A stretch of DNA of 64,000 bases, from NCBI RefSeq assembly GCF_000350225.1, contig NW_005179110.1:93713-157712 (forward strand). The letters run 5' to 3'. The translations under genes were made by a program, and so were the position numbers. This DNA comes from Chondrus crispus. Lineage: Eukaryota > Rhodophyta > Florideophyceae > Gigartinales > Gigartinaceae. Below the pieces are notes generated by a model. The model ran no database searches, was not told the DNA's origin, and was given only the letters and a program-made list of their open reading frames with translations. Positions 49,342 to 59,815 of the stretch are shown piece by piece. Within the stretch, counting starts at the first letter, position 1; every line of letters begins with the position of its first letter.

Positions 49342-51157
49342 GCACTATTCCGTGACGGTGGTTCCCAACCCGATAGTACCCCAATAAAACATCTGCCTTC
49401 TCCGTCTCGCTTCTCCTTGCCTGCGCGGACCTCCTTGAGGGGAGCCCTCATCGCCTCACTAAGCGGTGCGAGCGTGCACGCGGGAGTAGGCGCAGCTCCA
49501 GTGGTCGGTATGCGCAGTGCGGCCCTTCCCCGGTCCGGTGCCGCCCCGTTTTCCTTCGCAGAAAATCGCCCTTTTCCTTAGTAAATTATGCCCGATTTTC
49601 CGTTCGGGGGGTAGTCCTGGCCTCAAAACCGGCGTTTTTCTTAGTAAAACGTGCCTGATTTTTCCGTTCGGCGGGTGGCTTTTTGCCTTTTTGAAGAGCT
49701 CCGATTGGCTGTTCCCTCAAATCGGCATTCCGAACAGCCTCCCATACGCCGCCGCGCGCCCTAATTGGCTACGGCCACCGGGTACAGTACTGTGTGAACC
49801 ACATGTACTGTACCCCGGCCATTCCGTGGCGGTGATTGGGTTTGTGGACGGCATGGCTTCGCAGCAATTCGTCCCCATCCCCCCATCATCCATGGCCGAC
49901 GTCGGGGGCGCTCAGTGACCTGGGCGCTCCCTTGGGGGTCCCTGGAGGGTGCCGTTTGGTTGCGCCCCGCCTTGGCGGGGCGCCAGGTACAGACCCAGGC
50001 CCCACCCGGACGGCTACAGCGCCTCCCCATAAGCAGGCGCTCCTCCGGGGTAGTGGTGCCAACGTACCGATGCCCGGCACCCCCCCGGAGGATTGGCCGT
50101 TTTGCCAACTCGGACGCCCCTTTTTTCCACCGGCGCGTACAGTACGCGGGGGTCTCGACCCTCGTGGTTGCCGGGAGACCCCTCTGGCCTCGCTCGGTCC
50201 CTTTCCGTGACGGTTAGAGGCGTACGAGTGCGCCGCCGGAAACTTCGCCGACAACCCCGATTTGGAAACTGTAAAAAACCACTAGAAACCAATAAAAACT
50301 GATCTCGTTTCCAAATCGGTTGACACCTCGCCATGACCGCTTTTTCGGCGTGGATACCCCCGGGTCCGGCTTGACGCGGTGAGCACGATGCCGCTCTCGG
50401 ACGTGAGCTACGATTTTTATTGAGCTCGCTAGGGGTCAAAACGTAGCCCAAAGTCAACCGAAATTGCCGGCTGGTCCGCCGGGGTCGACATTGACCGTTT
50501 TTCGGACCTTAAACTGTCCGAAGCGGCTTGACGCGGGGAGTACGATGATGTTGTCGGCGGTGCGCTACGATTTTTATTGAGCCCGCTAGGGGCTCAAACG
50601 TAGCCCGAACTTCGACGTAATTGCCGAACCGAACGGTGTCACCCCTCACAATTTGGTCCCCGGATTTTTGCCGCAGGCCACCGCACCAGTACGGGAATGA
50701 CACTTGGCAATTTTTGCCACGTGTCGGGGGTCGCGCCGCCGCTGCAAGTATCCGAGACGGTATTTATCTTGGGCACCGCGGGCGTGCCGTACCTCCCCAT
50801 CGTCGACCATGGTCGACCTCGGGGGACACCTAGTGACCTAGGCGATCCCCCTGAGGTCCCTGGACTTCACCGTTTCGGATTACATGCCTTATAGGCGGCG
50901 TGTACAGTATTTGACACACGGCCCCTCCCCGGAGGGCTGGCCAATTTTGTAACTCAGGCCCTTAGTTCGGGGAGGTTACGAAGTCGACCGCCAGCCGTAG
51001 TTTAGAGGATGCAAAACCCATCGTCGTGCGTATAGTTCCGAGCGGTATTGACGGTCCCGTAGGCGGCTTCCGCCCCCCACATGCTCTACATGCCGGTGGT
51101 CTCAACCGGTACAGTATCCGGGAGACCACCCTTCTTAGCTTGCGCCACCGAGCGGGA
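49342..51157. repeat. Spacer of element D with three sets of diverged direct repeats
   Basis: Set 1: CTTAGTAAA...CGATTTTCCGTTCGG twice (about 49577-49608 and 49640-49671). Set 2: a block around GCTACGATTTTTATTGAGC...CGTAGCCC twice (about 50373-50453 and 50532-50610). Set 3: a block around CATGG(C/T)CGAC(G/C)TCGGGG ending GGAGG(A/G)(T/C)TGGCC twice (about 49858-50120 and 50785-50975). An imperfect hairpin with GTACAGTAC/GTACTGTAC arms lies at 49783-49821. No gene seen in the spacer. Confidence 0.65.
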
Positions 51158-54100
51158 CTAAGCTCGGTGGGCTCGCCAATACCGATCGATAAAGGCTTGT
51201 GGTAGGCCCTCCGCGGGTTCGAATGTATCATCCGCGGGGGTGTAGCCATACCACCTCACTTTGTATTCCAAGCCGGTAGGGGTGTCGCGATGCGCTACGA
51301 GACGCTCGACGACGAACTCCTCGGGGGTATTAGCACCGTCCCCATGGGGAGGGTTAATCCGTTCGGAAGGGGCACTTATGCCTCCTGTAGGCATGGTCCG
51401 GTCCCCCGGGCCCCTTGGCATCCGCGTGACGCGGTCAATACTGACTCGTACGGGAAGCCCGTCTTGCTCCACAGTAACAGTCGTGTCCGTGGCTTTGCGG
51501 ACCCGAAAGGGTCCTTCCGTCTTCGGTAAAAGCTTGACGGACATGTCGTCCGTCCCAAGCCCCTGTCCGTCACGGCCACGTCGTTCAGCCGCTCGGAGGG
51601 CTCCGGGAGGGCGATCCACGTAGACTTGGTCGCCCTCCTGTATTACCGGTCGGAATCGGACTTTCTTATCGAAGTTCTCCTTATACCGCTTTTGGGCCGC
51701 GGTCATCTTTACCCGCGCACGGTCGAGGACATCCCGTAGCTTGCGAAGAGTCGCCCGCTTGTACTGTACGAGAGTACGTGCGTCGTCATGGGCGACTCCC
51801 GCAGCCTGAGGCGCTGTACCCGCGACGGTTAATCCGGACGGTTGTCTTGTCAACACCAGGTCAAACGGAGTAGTCTCCGTTGACCGGTGGACTTGTATGT
51901 TATAAGCATACGTCAGAGGCTGGAGGAACTCGTCCCAGTCTCGCTGGTGCTCCTCGACATAATGTCGGAGCCTCTGTACGATGGTCTTATTAAACCGTTC
52001 GGTCTGACCGTTAGTTTGCGGGTGGTAGGCTGTCGTCAAATAGTGACGTATGCCTAGCAATGCGCACACGGCGTCGAAGAACTTCGCCGCAAATTGCGGA
52101 CCGTTATCGGTAAGGACGTACTGTGGTGCTCCGTAGACGTACACCCAGTTGTCCAGGAATGAGTTAGCCACCACGGCTGCGGTTGTCGTACGAAGCGCGA
52201 TGCTGCGCGTGAGCTTAGAGAACCGGTCGGTAATCACAAGGACGAACTGATTCCCATGTGCGGTCTTCGGCAACGGACCCAGGAGGTCCATTGCGACAAA
52301 CTCCAAGGGTCCGGCCGCCGGGAATAGTTTCATGTCCTTTTGATGACGTACAATCGTGCCCCGTGTCGCAGAGCACGATTGACAGTTCCGTACGGTGGCG
52401 TACACGTCGTTGGCCATGTGGGGCCAGTAGTACTCCCTTCTTAGGGTATAGTACATCCTGGTCCCACCGGGGTGTCCGGCCAACCTCGGGTGGTGTGCCA
52501 AATACAGCACCTTGGCCCTTAACCGTTTCGGGACGACGCGTTGCAGTTTCCCATCAAGAGGGGACCTCCGCACCAAGAAACCGTAACGGTCCACGTCATA
52601 CTTTGAGTCTGGCTCTCCGACGGTTCGGGCGGCATGGATGCAGAACTCGTCCGCCGCCTGTGCTTGGATAAATTCCTCAACCGACAGGGACGATACGTCC
52701 GTTTGTTCGGGAGTTACGGCAAGGGCCTGGGGTCTCTCTCGCGCATTCCCGGGACTCCGTTCAGTAGCTGGGGCCCAGTCAATATCGACGGGCCCCACGT
52801 AAGGCTCCTGTCTTGACACTTGAACGACGAAGCACGGGACTTCGTCGTCTACCGCGACGGTTTCCCCTTCGTCCGTCCGAAGGCGAGATACCCCGTCCGC
52901 CAATTGGTGTTTGACACCCGGCCGGTATTGTACGTCGTAGTCGTACTCCGCCAGGCGTAACTGCCAGCGGGCGAGCCGTCCGGAGCTGTCCGCCAAATTG
53001 AGGACCCACCGGAGGGCCTCATGGTCCGTTCGGAGATTGAACGTGGCACCGTACAGGTAAGGGCGTAATTCCAGGATGCTCCAGACGACTGCAAGGCACT
53101 CCTTCTCAGTCGTCGTGTAATTCTTCTCAGCATCCGTGAGACTACGGCTCCAGTAGCCAATCGGTAATTTATCTCCGTTCGGTTGGTCTTGCAGCAGGGC
53201 ACACCCCACTTGGTACGCACATGCGTCCGTGTCGAGGGTGTACCTGTAACCGTGACGGGGTAGAGCCAGAATGGGCGGTGAGACCAGCCTCTTCTTTAGC
53301 TCGGCAAAGGCCTCATATTCCGAATCGGATAGGACTCCCAGTTCGAAGGGGTGATCCTTGCTCGTCTTCCTATTGAGGGGAGCGGCAATTTTGGCGAAGT
53401 TCGGGACAAACCGCCTGTAGACATTGCACATCCCCAGGAAGGAGCATAATTCCGTCTGGTTAGAGGGAGGTAGCGCCCGCTCGATAGCGATGACGTTGCG
53501 CCTCTCGACCTCTAACCGTCCCGGTCGGATTATGTGCCCCAGGTACGTCACTGAAGTGTCGAAGAATGTACATTTCGATATCTTCAGCGATACCTCGGCG
53601 GTGTACAGCAGTTGTAGTACCTCCCTAACGTGGTCGAGGTGTTCCGTAATGGATTTAGAGTACACGATGACGTCATCCAAGTACACCAATGCGGTTTCCC
53701 ATTTAACTCGGGAGAGGATGATGTCCACAGCCCTTTGGAAAGTGGCTGGGGCATTCTTTAAACCGAACGGCATCCGCACAAACCGGTATAGACCGCAGTG
53801 CGACGCGAACGTCGTCTTATCGCGGTCCTCCTCGGCGACTTCAACTTGCCAGTATCCACTATTGCAATCAAGCGTAGTGAATACTGTAGCGTCGCCGAGT
53901 GAGTCGATGCACTCATCCATTCGCGGTAGGGGATAGGAATCCCGGATGGTAAGTGCGTTTAGTTTGCGGTAGTCCACACAGAACCGCATGGTACCGTCCT
54001 TTTTGGGTACGAAGACCACAGGACAGGCCCATTCTGCCGTGGCCGGCTCGATGACGCCGGCCCGCAGCATGCGGTTCACCTCGGTTTTTTCCTTTTCCCG

Positions 54101-55144
54101 TGCGGTTGGACCAGCCCGGTACGGAGCTTGGTAGATGGGATTGGCCCCCACCTTGAGGTCGATGCGGTGCTTGGTGGCACCAATCTTCCCGAGGCGGCCA
54201 TTCCACATCTCCTTGAATTCGGAGAGCATAGCTACTATTTTTTCGCGTAGCTCTCCGTCTTCCTCACCGATGTGGACATCCTCGGTCCACAATCGGGGGG
54301 CTTCATCCGCGTCGGTTCTCTCCTGTTCTTCTTCCGTATCGGACTTGTCTTGTCCCTCATCCTGTACGGTACCCAAAGGGGGTACTGTAGGGGGAAGATT
54401 ATTTTTGTTTCCTCCCCCCTCCTTAGCTTCAGCCACTCCTGTGGCTGGCTGAAGGGTTAGGATGTGGGTCGGCGATGGTAGCGCGAGTCCGATAACGGTG
54501 TGTTTGGGGAGATGGACCGCATTATGGCTAAAATTGCTCATTATTACCGAAAACGGAATGTCTGGCCTTATATTCATGACTCCCTGCGCCATAAGCGACA
54601 GGTTCTTCTCTGCCGTGCGGGGATGGTTCTGTAAGAAGCAGAGCCCGGCGACCGGCGTCGCCACCCGTACGGTTGCTTGCGTCATGGGGGGAATTGTAAT
54701 TTCCCGCACCATGCGTATTTTCCGAGACGGCGTGTTGCTCGGAAACGGCTTGGTTCTTGGCGATTTTTCTGTTGCCGTTCGGTGTTCCGTATGAGTAAAT
54801 TTGGATGGCGTCGTGCCTGTAAGTGCGACTGAGGGGGCATGATGGAAGAGAACCTTCCGTCGCGGTGGTAGAATTGCCTTGATATGTTGGTCTATAAAGG
54901 TGGTTCCTAATATACAATCCACAGCCAGGCGAGTGACCACGAGAAACTTGACCCTGGCTGTCAAATCTCCGATGCTGACGTACAGTGTAAGCTGTCCAAG
55001 GGCGCTCATTGAGCGATTGGAGGCGTCCACCAGCGGTGCGCTCTTTACCGGACGGATGGCCGCGCGCCATGGCTCGGCCACACAGCGTATATGGATGAGG
55101 TTGGGCGCTGCCCCCCAGTCTAGGACTGGAGACAGTGCCCGCAT
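51158..55144 (-). CDS. Element D Pol: protease, RT, RNase H, integrase, chromodomain
   Basis: 1328 residues from the first ATG; the frame is open upstream to about 55371 and overlaps gag by about 54 bases in the -1 frame, so it is probably made as Gag-Pol. Protease: VLDWGAAPNLI with W in place of the usual T/S of D-T/S-G, and CILGTTFI later. Reverse transcriptase: FCVDYRKLN, YLDDVIVYS near 486. RNase H: TLDTDACAYQVG. Integrase: HHCC zinc site (HPRLAGHPG...CQSC), VAMDLLGPLP, LTDNGPQF near 1011 and NGQTERFN. The end is a chromodomain (FVVERLVAHRD...EYKVRWYGYTPADDTFEP), the mark of chromoviruses, which directs integration to marked chromatin. The frame is intact. Confidence 0.95.
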   Translation of the reverse strand: MRALSPVLDWGAAPNLIHIRCVAEPWRAAIRPVKSAPLVDASNRSMSALGQLTLYVSIGDLTARVKFLVVTRLAVDCILGTTFIDQHIKAILPPRRKVLFHHAPSVALTGTTPSKFTHTEHRTATEKSPRTKPFPSNTPSRKIRMVREITIPPMTQATVRVATPVAGLCFLQNHPRTAEKNLSLMAQGVMNIRPDIPFSVIMSNFSHNAVHLPKHTVIGLALPSPTHILTLQPATGVAEAKEGGGNKNNLPPTVPPLGTVQDEGQDKSDTEEEQERTDADEAPRLWTEDVHIGEEDGELREKIVAMLSEFKEMWNGRLGKIGATKHRIDLKVGANPIYQAPYRAGPTAREKEKTEVNRMLRAGVIEPATAEWACPVVFVPKKDGTMRFCVDYRKLNALTIRDSYPLPRMDECIDSLGDATVFTTLDCNSGYWQVEVAEEDRDKTTFASHCGLYRFVRMPFGLKNAPATFQRAVDIILSRVKWETALVYLDDVIVYSKSITEHLDHVREVLQLLYTAEVSLKISKCTFFDTSVTYLGHIIRPGRLEVERRNVIAIERALPPSNQTELCSFLGMCNVYRRFVPNFAKIAAPLNRKTSKDHPFELGVLSDSEYEAFAELKKRLVSPPILALPRHGYRYTLDTDACAYQVGCALLQDQPNGDKLPIGYWSRSLTDAEKNYTTTEKECLAVVWSILELRPYLYGATFNLRTDHEALRWVLNLADSSGRLARWQLRLAEYDYDVQYRPGVKHQLADGVSRLRTDEGETVAVDDEVPCFVVQVSRQEPYVGPVDIDWAPATERSPGNARERPQALAVTPEQTDVSSLSVEEFIQAQAADEFCIHAARTVGEPDSKYDVDRYGFLVRRSPLDGKLQRVVPKRLRAKVLYLAHHPRLAGHPGGTRMYYTLRREYYWPHMANDVYATVRNCQSCSATRGTIVRHQKDMKLFPAAGPLEFVAMDLLGPLPKTAHGNQFVLVITDRFSKLTRSIALRTTTAAVVANSFLDNWVYVYGAPQYVLTDNGPQFAAKFFDAVCALLGIRHYLTTAYHPQTNGQTERFNKTIVQRLRHYVEEHQRDWDEFLQPLTYAYNIQVHRSTETTPFDLVLTRQPSGLTVAGTAPQAAGVAHDDARTLVQYKRATLRKLRDVLDRARVKMTAAQKRYKENFDKKVRFRPVIQEGDQVYVDRPPGALRAAERRGRDGQGLGTDDMSVKLLPKTEGPFRVRKATDTTVTVEQDGLPVRVSIDRVTRMPRGPGDRTMPTGGISAPSERINPPHGDGANTPEEFVVERLVAHRDTPTGLEYKVRWYGYTPADDTFEPAEGLPQAFIDRYWRAHRA

Positions 55145-55317
55145 ATTCGCTTGTCGCAGCCCTACCGTAGCGGAAACCTTATAGTTCTGCCTCTTGAAGA
55201 AGCAAATAGGTTCTGCTTCGGTCGGCGCGTCTTCCGTTCGGTTCGGCTCTGCTGCCTGAGTTGAGGGGGAAGGATCCTCCGGGGTGAGGCAGACAGGGAG
55301 TTTTGACGACGTCGCCT

Positions 55318-57780
55318 CTACGCGTCCTCCCTGTCTTCCCCCGTGAGTTGGAGATCCTCCTCCTCCTCAGCGACCAGCTTCTCCGCCTTGTCGACCCTCT
55401 GGTCCACCAGGTTGACCGGCGTGGTTTGAGATGAGGGATTTCCTCGCCACATCGGTCCCTGTGGACGACTGAATGGAGACCCAGGGCGGAGCCCCTGTCG
55501 GATGCGTAACTTTTGATAGTTCGCTTCCCTCGCTGATAGGAGCTGGGCTCGCAGCGAGGCGTCCGCGACAATAGGGCAGCTTTCCTGTCGGTGAGTGGGG
55601 TCCAGACAGAACCGGCACGGAGGCGGTCCCCACCTTGCGCGTTGGTCCCTGCTTCCGTAGCGGCGGCCATAACCGGCTACAGTGGACGTTGGGGCTACAG
55701 CCCCTCCCACTGACGGTACCGGAGAAGGATGGAAACTTGTTGGCGGCGAGCTCACGGTACTTGCGTGTACTGTGGGGCTCGTCATCGCCAATATTCCTTC
55801 TGCGTTGGGTGAGGCGCCTGTATAGGCGGCCTCCGACGAGGACTCGACGGATAACACCGGAGTCTTTCTTGCCGAGCGGTTAAAGGCAATCTTGCCTGTA
55901 GCGTCACGGGACGCGACGTTCGATGGCAATAAGTGCCGCCTTGCCGAACGGTGTGTCTCCCCGATGGCTTGTGCGTACCTAGCGACCGCCTGGTAGTCTA
56001 CCGTGGCGTGTGTCGCTAGATAATTTCGCACTTGCGCGCACGTCGCTGGGAGCAACCCCTCGACGTACAGCGACTTGAGCCGACGGTCTGAGAAGACAGT
56101 ACCGCATCGGAGGGCCTTGTCCCACAGCTGATTGCTGTAGGCTTCTCCCGTCATGTTAGAACTCTGACGGAAGGAAACCACTTCGGTGTAGGCCTCGGCG
56201 ATAGTTTCGTCGGTAGCGTAGGTCCGTAAAAGGAAATTGACTACCTCCTCGTAACTCTCGAGCATGTCGCGTTGCTCGGCGTCCACCGCCATGGTATTAC
56301 CCATAAGGCGGGACTGCAGTAGAGCATGCGCCTGTCCGGTTAAGTAGAATTGGAAGCACCATACGGCAGCTCCCTGGCTTACCCCATTATGGTCGCAAGC
56401 CATCTTAAACCGGGCAAAGAAGCCCAATACCGCTATCGGATCTTGTCCACTGAACGTGTGAGATTTCATCTGCACGTCCAGCTTCTTGCGGAAACGGCTG
56501 ATATGCCGCGCGACCTCGGAATTATACCGGGCGCTGCGACGTTCCAACCGGTAGGTCTTGTAATTAACCGCTTTGGTGAATAAATCATTAAGCGGTTTAA
56601 TCACATCGACCCTCTTGGTGGGGGCTGACCGTTCGGTAGTCCGACGACTTCTACCCGGTCGGCGCCCCTGGTCGTGCGGCTCGGGGTCTGTACTGTAGCC
56701 CTCTGAGCCGGACCACTTGCGTCGGTGGCTACGGCCTCGCCGGCTGCCCGGGTGGCGCCGACCTTCGTCGCTGGTCGAATCAGGCGAGCTTCCGTCGGAG
56801 GGAAAATCACCTCCTCGACGACGGGCTCCAGCCCGAGACCTATAGCGACGGTAATCTTGCCGGACGGCTTTTCTGTCACCGTACGGTTCTTCTTCGGAGT
56901 ACTCCTCCTCTTCCTCCGGTAATGGCCCGCGCCTTGTGCGTCGGGACTTGGGACCGTAACGGAAAGACGAGCGATTTTCTGTCTCGCCATACCTCGTCAG
57001 ATTTTCTGTCTCATGGCGAGGGTGTCTTCCGTATCGGTCATAGGTCGCGGGGTCCTTGTCTGTCGGACCCCGTGTAACACCCTGAAGTTCGGGCAGGTAT
57101 ATAGGTGGGTCCTCCGGGTGAGGGCCCGCCTCCGAGTGAGGGGCCATATATACCTGTGTCGGTCTTGTATCTCCCGTTCCGGTTCTTATTAATTTGAGAG
57201 GTGCCGTAGCGGTTGTAGGAGGTTGAGGTGCCTCAGCTACAGTACCGTTCGGATTGAAGTTGGCGAGGCGAGCCTCGACAGCTATGTTGATAGCTGTCTG
57301 GAGGCTCAGCCCCAACGGTGTAAGATGATCTCCAGGGTCGAGTGCCTCTCGGAGCTCACGCTCTACGAGGGCACCCACGACGTCGTCGATGACGGGCGTG
57401 ACGACGGCCCGGACTTGTTCGTCAACAAGCGGCGGAACCGTTCGGTTAATCGCACCTTCGACGTGGCGAGGAACCTCTTTAACGAGAGCTTCCTCCAGCC
57501 ACGTCTGCATGCGCGGCCAGAGGGTATTTAATGCCCACTGGGAGCGGTTTTCGGTACCCGCTCGACCAGCGAGGGCCGGGACGGCCCCAGGGGCCGTCAC
57601 CTCCGTATTGGTTGGGTTCTGCCCTGTACCGGCTGTCACCCGTAGCAGTGACTCCGGGTTTTCGACACGGGGGCGCACGGACCCGGGTGGTCCGCTGCGC
57701 GTACTCGCCCGGGCTGAGCCGGAGCAAGTACTGCCCCGTCCCGAACCGCAGTCTTCCGCAGGGGTTCCGGTCGGATTCAT
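55318..57780 (-). CDS. Element D Gag
   Basis: 820 residues, ATG to TAG. An N-terminal third of variable composition and an arginine/serine-rich stretch (YRRYRSRAGARRRGGD) precede a capsid core (MKSHTFSGQDPIAVLGFFAR, FYLTGQAHALLQSRL, VSFRQSSNMTGEAYSNQLWD, YVEGLLPAT). A CCHC knuckle CRFCLDPTHRQESC is near residue 720. Gag packages the element RNA in cytoplasmic particles. The last codons (EEEEDLQLTGEDRED) overlap the pol frame. Confidence 0.9.
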   Translation of the reverse strand: MNPTGTPAEDCGSGRGSTCSGSARASTRSGPPGSVRPRVENPESLLRVTAGTGQNPTNTEVTAPGAVPALAGRAGTENRSQWALNTLWPRMQTWLEEALVKEVPRHVEGAINRTVPPLVDEQVRAVVTPVIDDVVGALVERELREALDPGDHLTPLGLSLQTAINIAVEARLANFNPNGTVAEAPQPPTTATAPLKLIRTGTGDTRPTQVYMAPHSEAGPHPEDPPIYLPELQGVTRGPTDKDPATYDRYGRHPRHETENLTRYGETENRSSFRYGPKSRRTRRGPLPEEEEEYSEEEPYGDRKAVRQDYRRYRSRAGARRRGGDFPSDGSSPDSTSDEGRRHPGSRRGRSHRRKWSGSEGYSTDPEPHDQGRRPGRSRRTTERSAPTKRVDVIKPLNDLFTKAVNYKTYRLERRSARYNSEVARHISRFRKKLDVQMKSHTFSGQDPIAVLGFFARFKMACDHNGVSQGAAVWCFQFYLTGQAHALLQSRLMGNTMAVDAEQRDMLESYEEVVNFLLRTYATDETIAEAYTEVVSFRQSSNMTGEAYSNQLWDKALRCGTVFSDRRLKSLYVEGLLPATCAQVRNYLATHATVDYQAVARYAQAIGETHRSARRHLLPSNVASRDATGKIAFNRSARKTPVLSVESSSEAAYTGASPNAEGILAMTSPTVHASTVSSPPTSFHPSPVPSVGGAVAPTSTVAGYGRRYGSRDQRARWGPPPCRFCLDPTHRQESCPIVADASLRAQLLSAREANYQKLRIRQGLRPGSPFSRPQGPMWRGNPSSQTTPVNLVDQRVDKAEKLVAEEEEDLQLTGEDREDA

Positions 57781-57897
57781 CTTGACTTCTTGCTTGAACC
57801 GGGGGTTGATACGTGTTTTTCAACTTGTCCACGTACCGAATCGGATGTCTTCTTTCCTGAGCTCGACGGTGAGGGTCTAGAACCCCCAGGCGGCCCT

Positions 57898-57911
57898 CCA
57901 CAAGAGTACCA
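57898..57911 (-). promoter_or_regulatory. Primer binding site of element D
   Basis: On the minus strand TGGTACTCTTGTGG begins four bases after the 5' LTR. The TGG start marks a tRNA 3'-CCA complement; the tRNA was not identified. Confidence 0.55.
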
Positions 57912-57915
57912 AAAA

Positions 57916-58515
57916 TGTGGTACAACCGTAGGGACGCTAAACCGTAAACGGAAAAGGACAGGCTGTACCTAAAATGAGGGAGCTTGGGGGACCGCTACAC
58001 TGGAGCGTCAGGTAGAATATTCCGGAACGGTAGGAAGCACAGGACAAGGGAGGTACACCGCACTGGACACGCGCAGTCGTACTGGGGTGTAGAGCAGTAT
58101 GACCGGTGGCGAGCTGGAAACCTGCGGGACTTACTTAACCGTACGGTAAAGGACTAGGGTAGGAAGTAAGGGGAGGCGTGCTTGCCTCGGTTTACCTCCA
58201 GCCCCGTGCCCCCCTATCTTATACCCCCCAGTAGGGCGGTGGCACCGGACGGACTACAGTAGCTGTACATACTGTAGCCAGCTTACTGTAGCTTACGGTA
58301 ACTAAAAATGACTACTGTACTAACCCACCGATCGGTCGCGCACCACGTGTACACCTGCACTAGCTGGTGCCACTAACTACACGTGGACTCCCACGTGGCC
58401 ACATCTACACGTGCTGGCCACGTATGCACCGTATCGGTTAACATCTTACTACTGTACTTGGCGAGGCCTCTGGCGCCCGCCTAGTGCAGTAGCGCCACTT
58501 GGCAATTGTACCACA
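57916..58515 (-). repeat. 5' LTR of element D (600 bp)
   Basis: Same 600 bases as 45907-46506 as far as I can compare by eye. Confidence 0.95.
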
Positions 58516-58901
58516 GTAGCGAACTCGACCAACGCGGGAGACGCCACTTCCGCCAGGCCGACACGCGATATCAGCGTCAAGACGGAAGGGGAGACCGGGA
58601 TCGTTCCCAACTCCCGCCGGGGGTACAGAACGCGATAATGTACCTCCAAGACTGGGCAGAGGATACGCATGCCCTGCCCAGGGGGGAACGCGAAGGAGAT
58701 CAGGCACCCGCGGCCCCGAAAATTTTACAACGTCCCGACGTTGTGAATCAAGGCCTCGAAGTATCCGAATACTTCGACGATGCCGCGAGACCGAGATGGA
58801 CCACGCCCGCGCCCCCACTCGTAGAGGGACGCAGAGGCGCGCCAGCTATCGGTAGCAACCCACTTAGCTCCGATAGCTCCGGTAGCTCGAAAAACGCGTA
58901 A
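58516..58901 (+). pseudogene. Gypsy copy B gag, C-terminal part after the nested element
   Basis: Continues the gag frame of copy B (ELDQRGRRHFRQ onward) once element D and one 5-bp target copy are removed. Hydrophilic, ends in TAA at 58899-58901. Confidence 0.75.
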
Positions 58902-59038
58902 AGACGGTTACGTTCGCGCGGTCACGTGAGCCGTTTTGTCCATATCCCATCGACCCGTCACCGCCAGCCCGACAAGGGCACGGGGGATATCTACCGATAA
59001 TATTTCCCACGCCCCCACGCGAAGACGCCGAGACTCGC

Positions 59039-59767
59039 GTGATTCCGGCGCAGGAAATAAGGAACGTCGTGGCTTCCGTATGCCCGACGCCCGAGAAGAA
59101 ACCCCCCGAGCCCCCCGTGGGCTCTAAGCTGCGGGAGGAACGCAAACGGCGCAAGGACGCGATTAGTCTTGCGGACGTCAACGAACAACAGACGTCCCGC
59201 GACCAAGGAAGAAGGACGCGTAAACGCAGAAAGAGCCGGCGCCGACGCCCCAGGCGAAACGACCTCGCTAATCGGTCCGCGCCAAAGGTTGTCAACAGCG
59301 TCATCTGCTTAATGACGTCGAAGATATATAATGTCCTCTGCTCGATAGCCACGGAGGACAACGCGTTCAAGCCCCACACTATCGCGGTTGATACGTGTTC
59401 GGGGTACAATCTGGTGAGGAAGGCTGACCTTCCTCCCGACTGGACGCGTTATGTGATACGCCACACGCCTCTGCCACGGCTGGCAGGCGCGAATAACAAC
59501 CCGCTCAAGCTTAGCGCGGTTGTCCAGCTGGCCGTCCGGCTGCGGAACACGACGTTCCGGGTTCCGTTTGTCGTCGCGGACCAGCTCGCGGTTCCCGTCC
59601 TCCTTGGGACCGCGTTCATTGAAGCGCACGTGCGTCGTATCGATGTCGACGCGCAGAAGCTCGACCTCCGTCAAGGTGGCTCCATTCCCATTGTCGACGG
59701 GAGGGGGGAGCCGTCTCCCCCGACCAGACGACAAGGCCGTCAGACGAGTCGAGCGGACGTACGCTAA
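59039..59767 (+). pseudogene. Gypsy copy B aspartic protease region
   Basis: 242 codons. After a very basic stretch (RRTRKRRKSRRRRPRR) comes IAVDTCSGYNLVRKADLP, the active-site aspartate with DTC instead of DTG, and PVLLGTAFIEAH, the second protease motif. The frame ends with TAA at 59765-59767 but is homologous to pol on both sides, so the stop is a mutation. Confidence 0.7.
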
Positions 59768-59815
59768 GAAGCCCCGCAGGCGATCCGTATTGCCCGCTGG
59801 GTTACCATCCCCGCC

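Larger units (their letters stand above)
45907..58515 (-). mobile_element. Chromovirus-type Ty3/gypsy element D, nested in copy B
   Basis: 12.6 kb on the minus strand with two 600-bp LTRs that look identical. The order on the minus strand is 5' LTR (57916-58515), primer site, gag, pol with chromodomain, a 1.8-kb repeat-bearing spacer, an antisense gene, polypurine tract and 3' LTR (45907-46506). Target sequence GTAAC (45902-45906) on one side and GTAGC (58516-58520) on the other: a 5-bp duplication with one change. Intact gag and pol frames and matching LTRs indicate a recent insertion. Confidence 0.9.

Noticed and set aside
49783-49821. CRISPR-like or satellite array in the spacer of element D
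   Set aside because: Repeats occur only twice each, with unequal spacing and heavy divergence.
51261-51623. Plus-strand frames opposite the chromodomain of element D
   Set aside because: Complement shadows of pol; codon composition follows the minus-strand gene.
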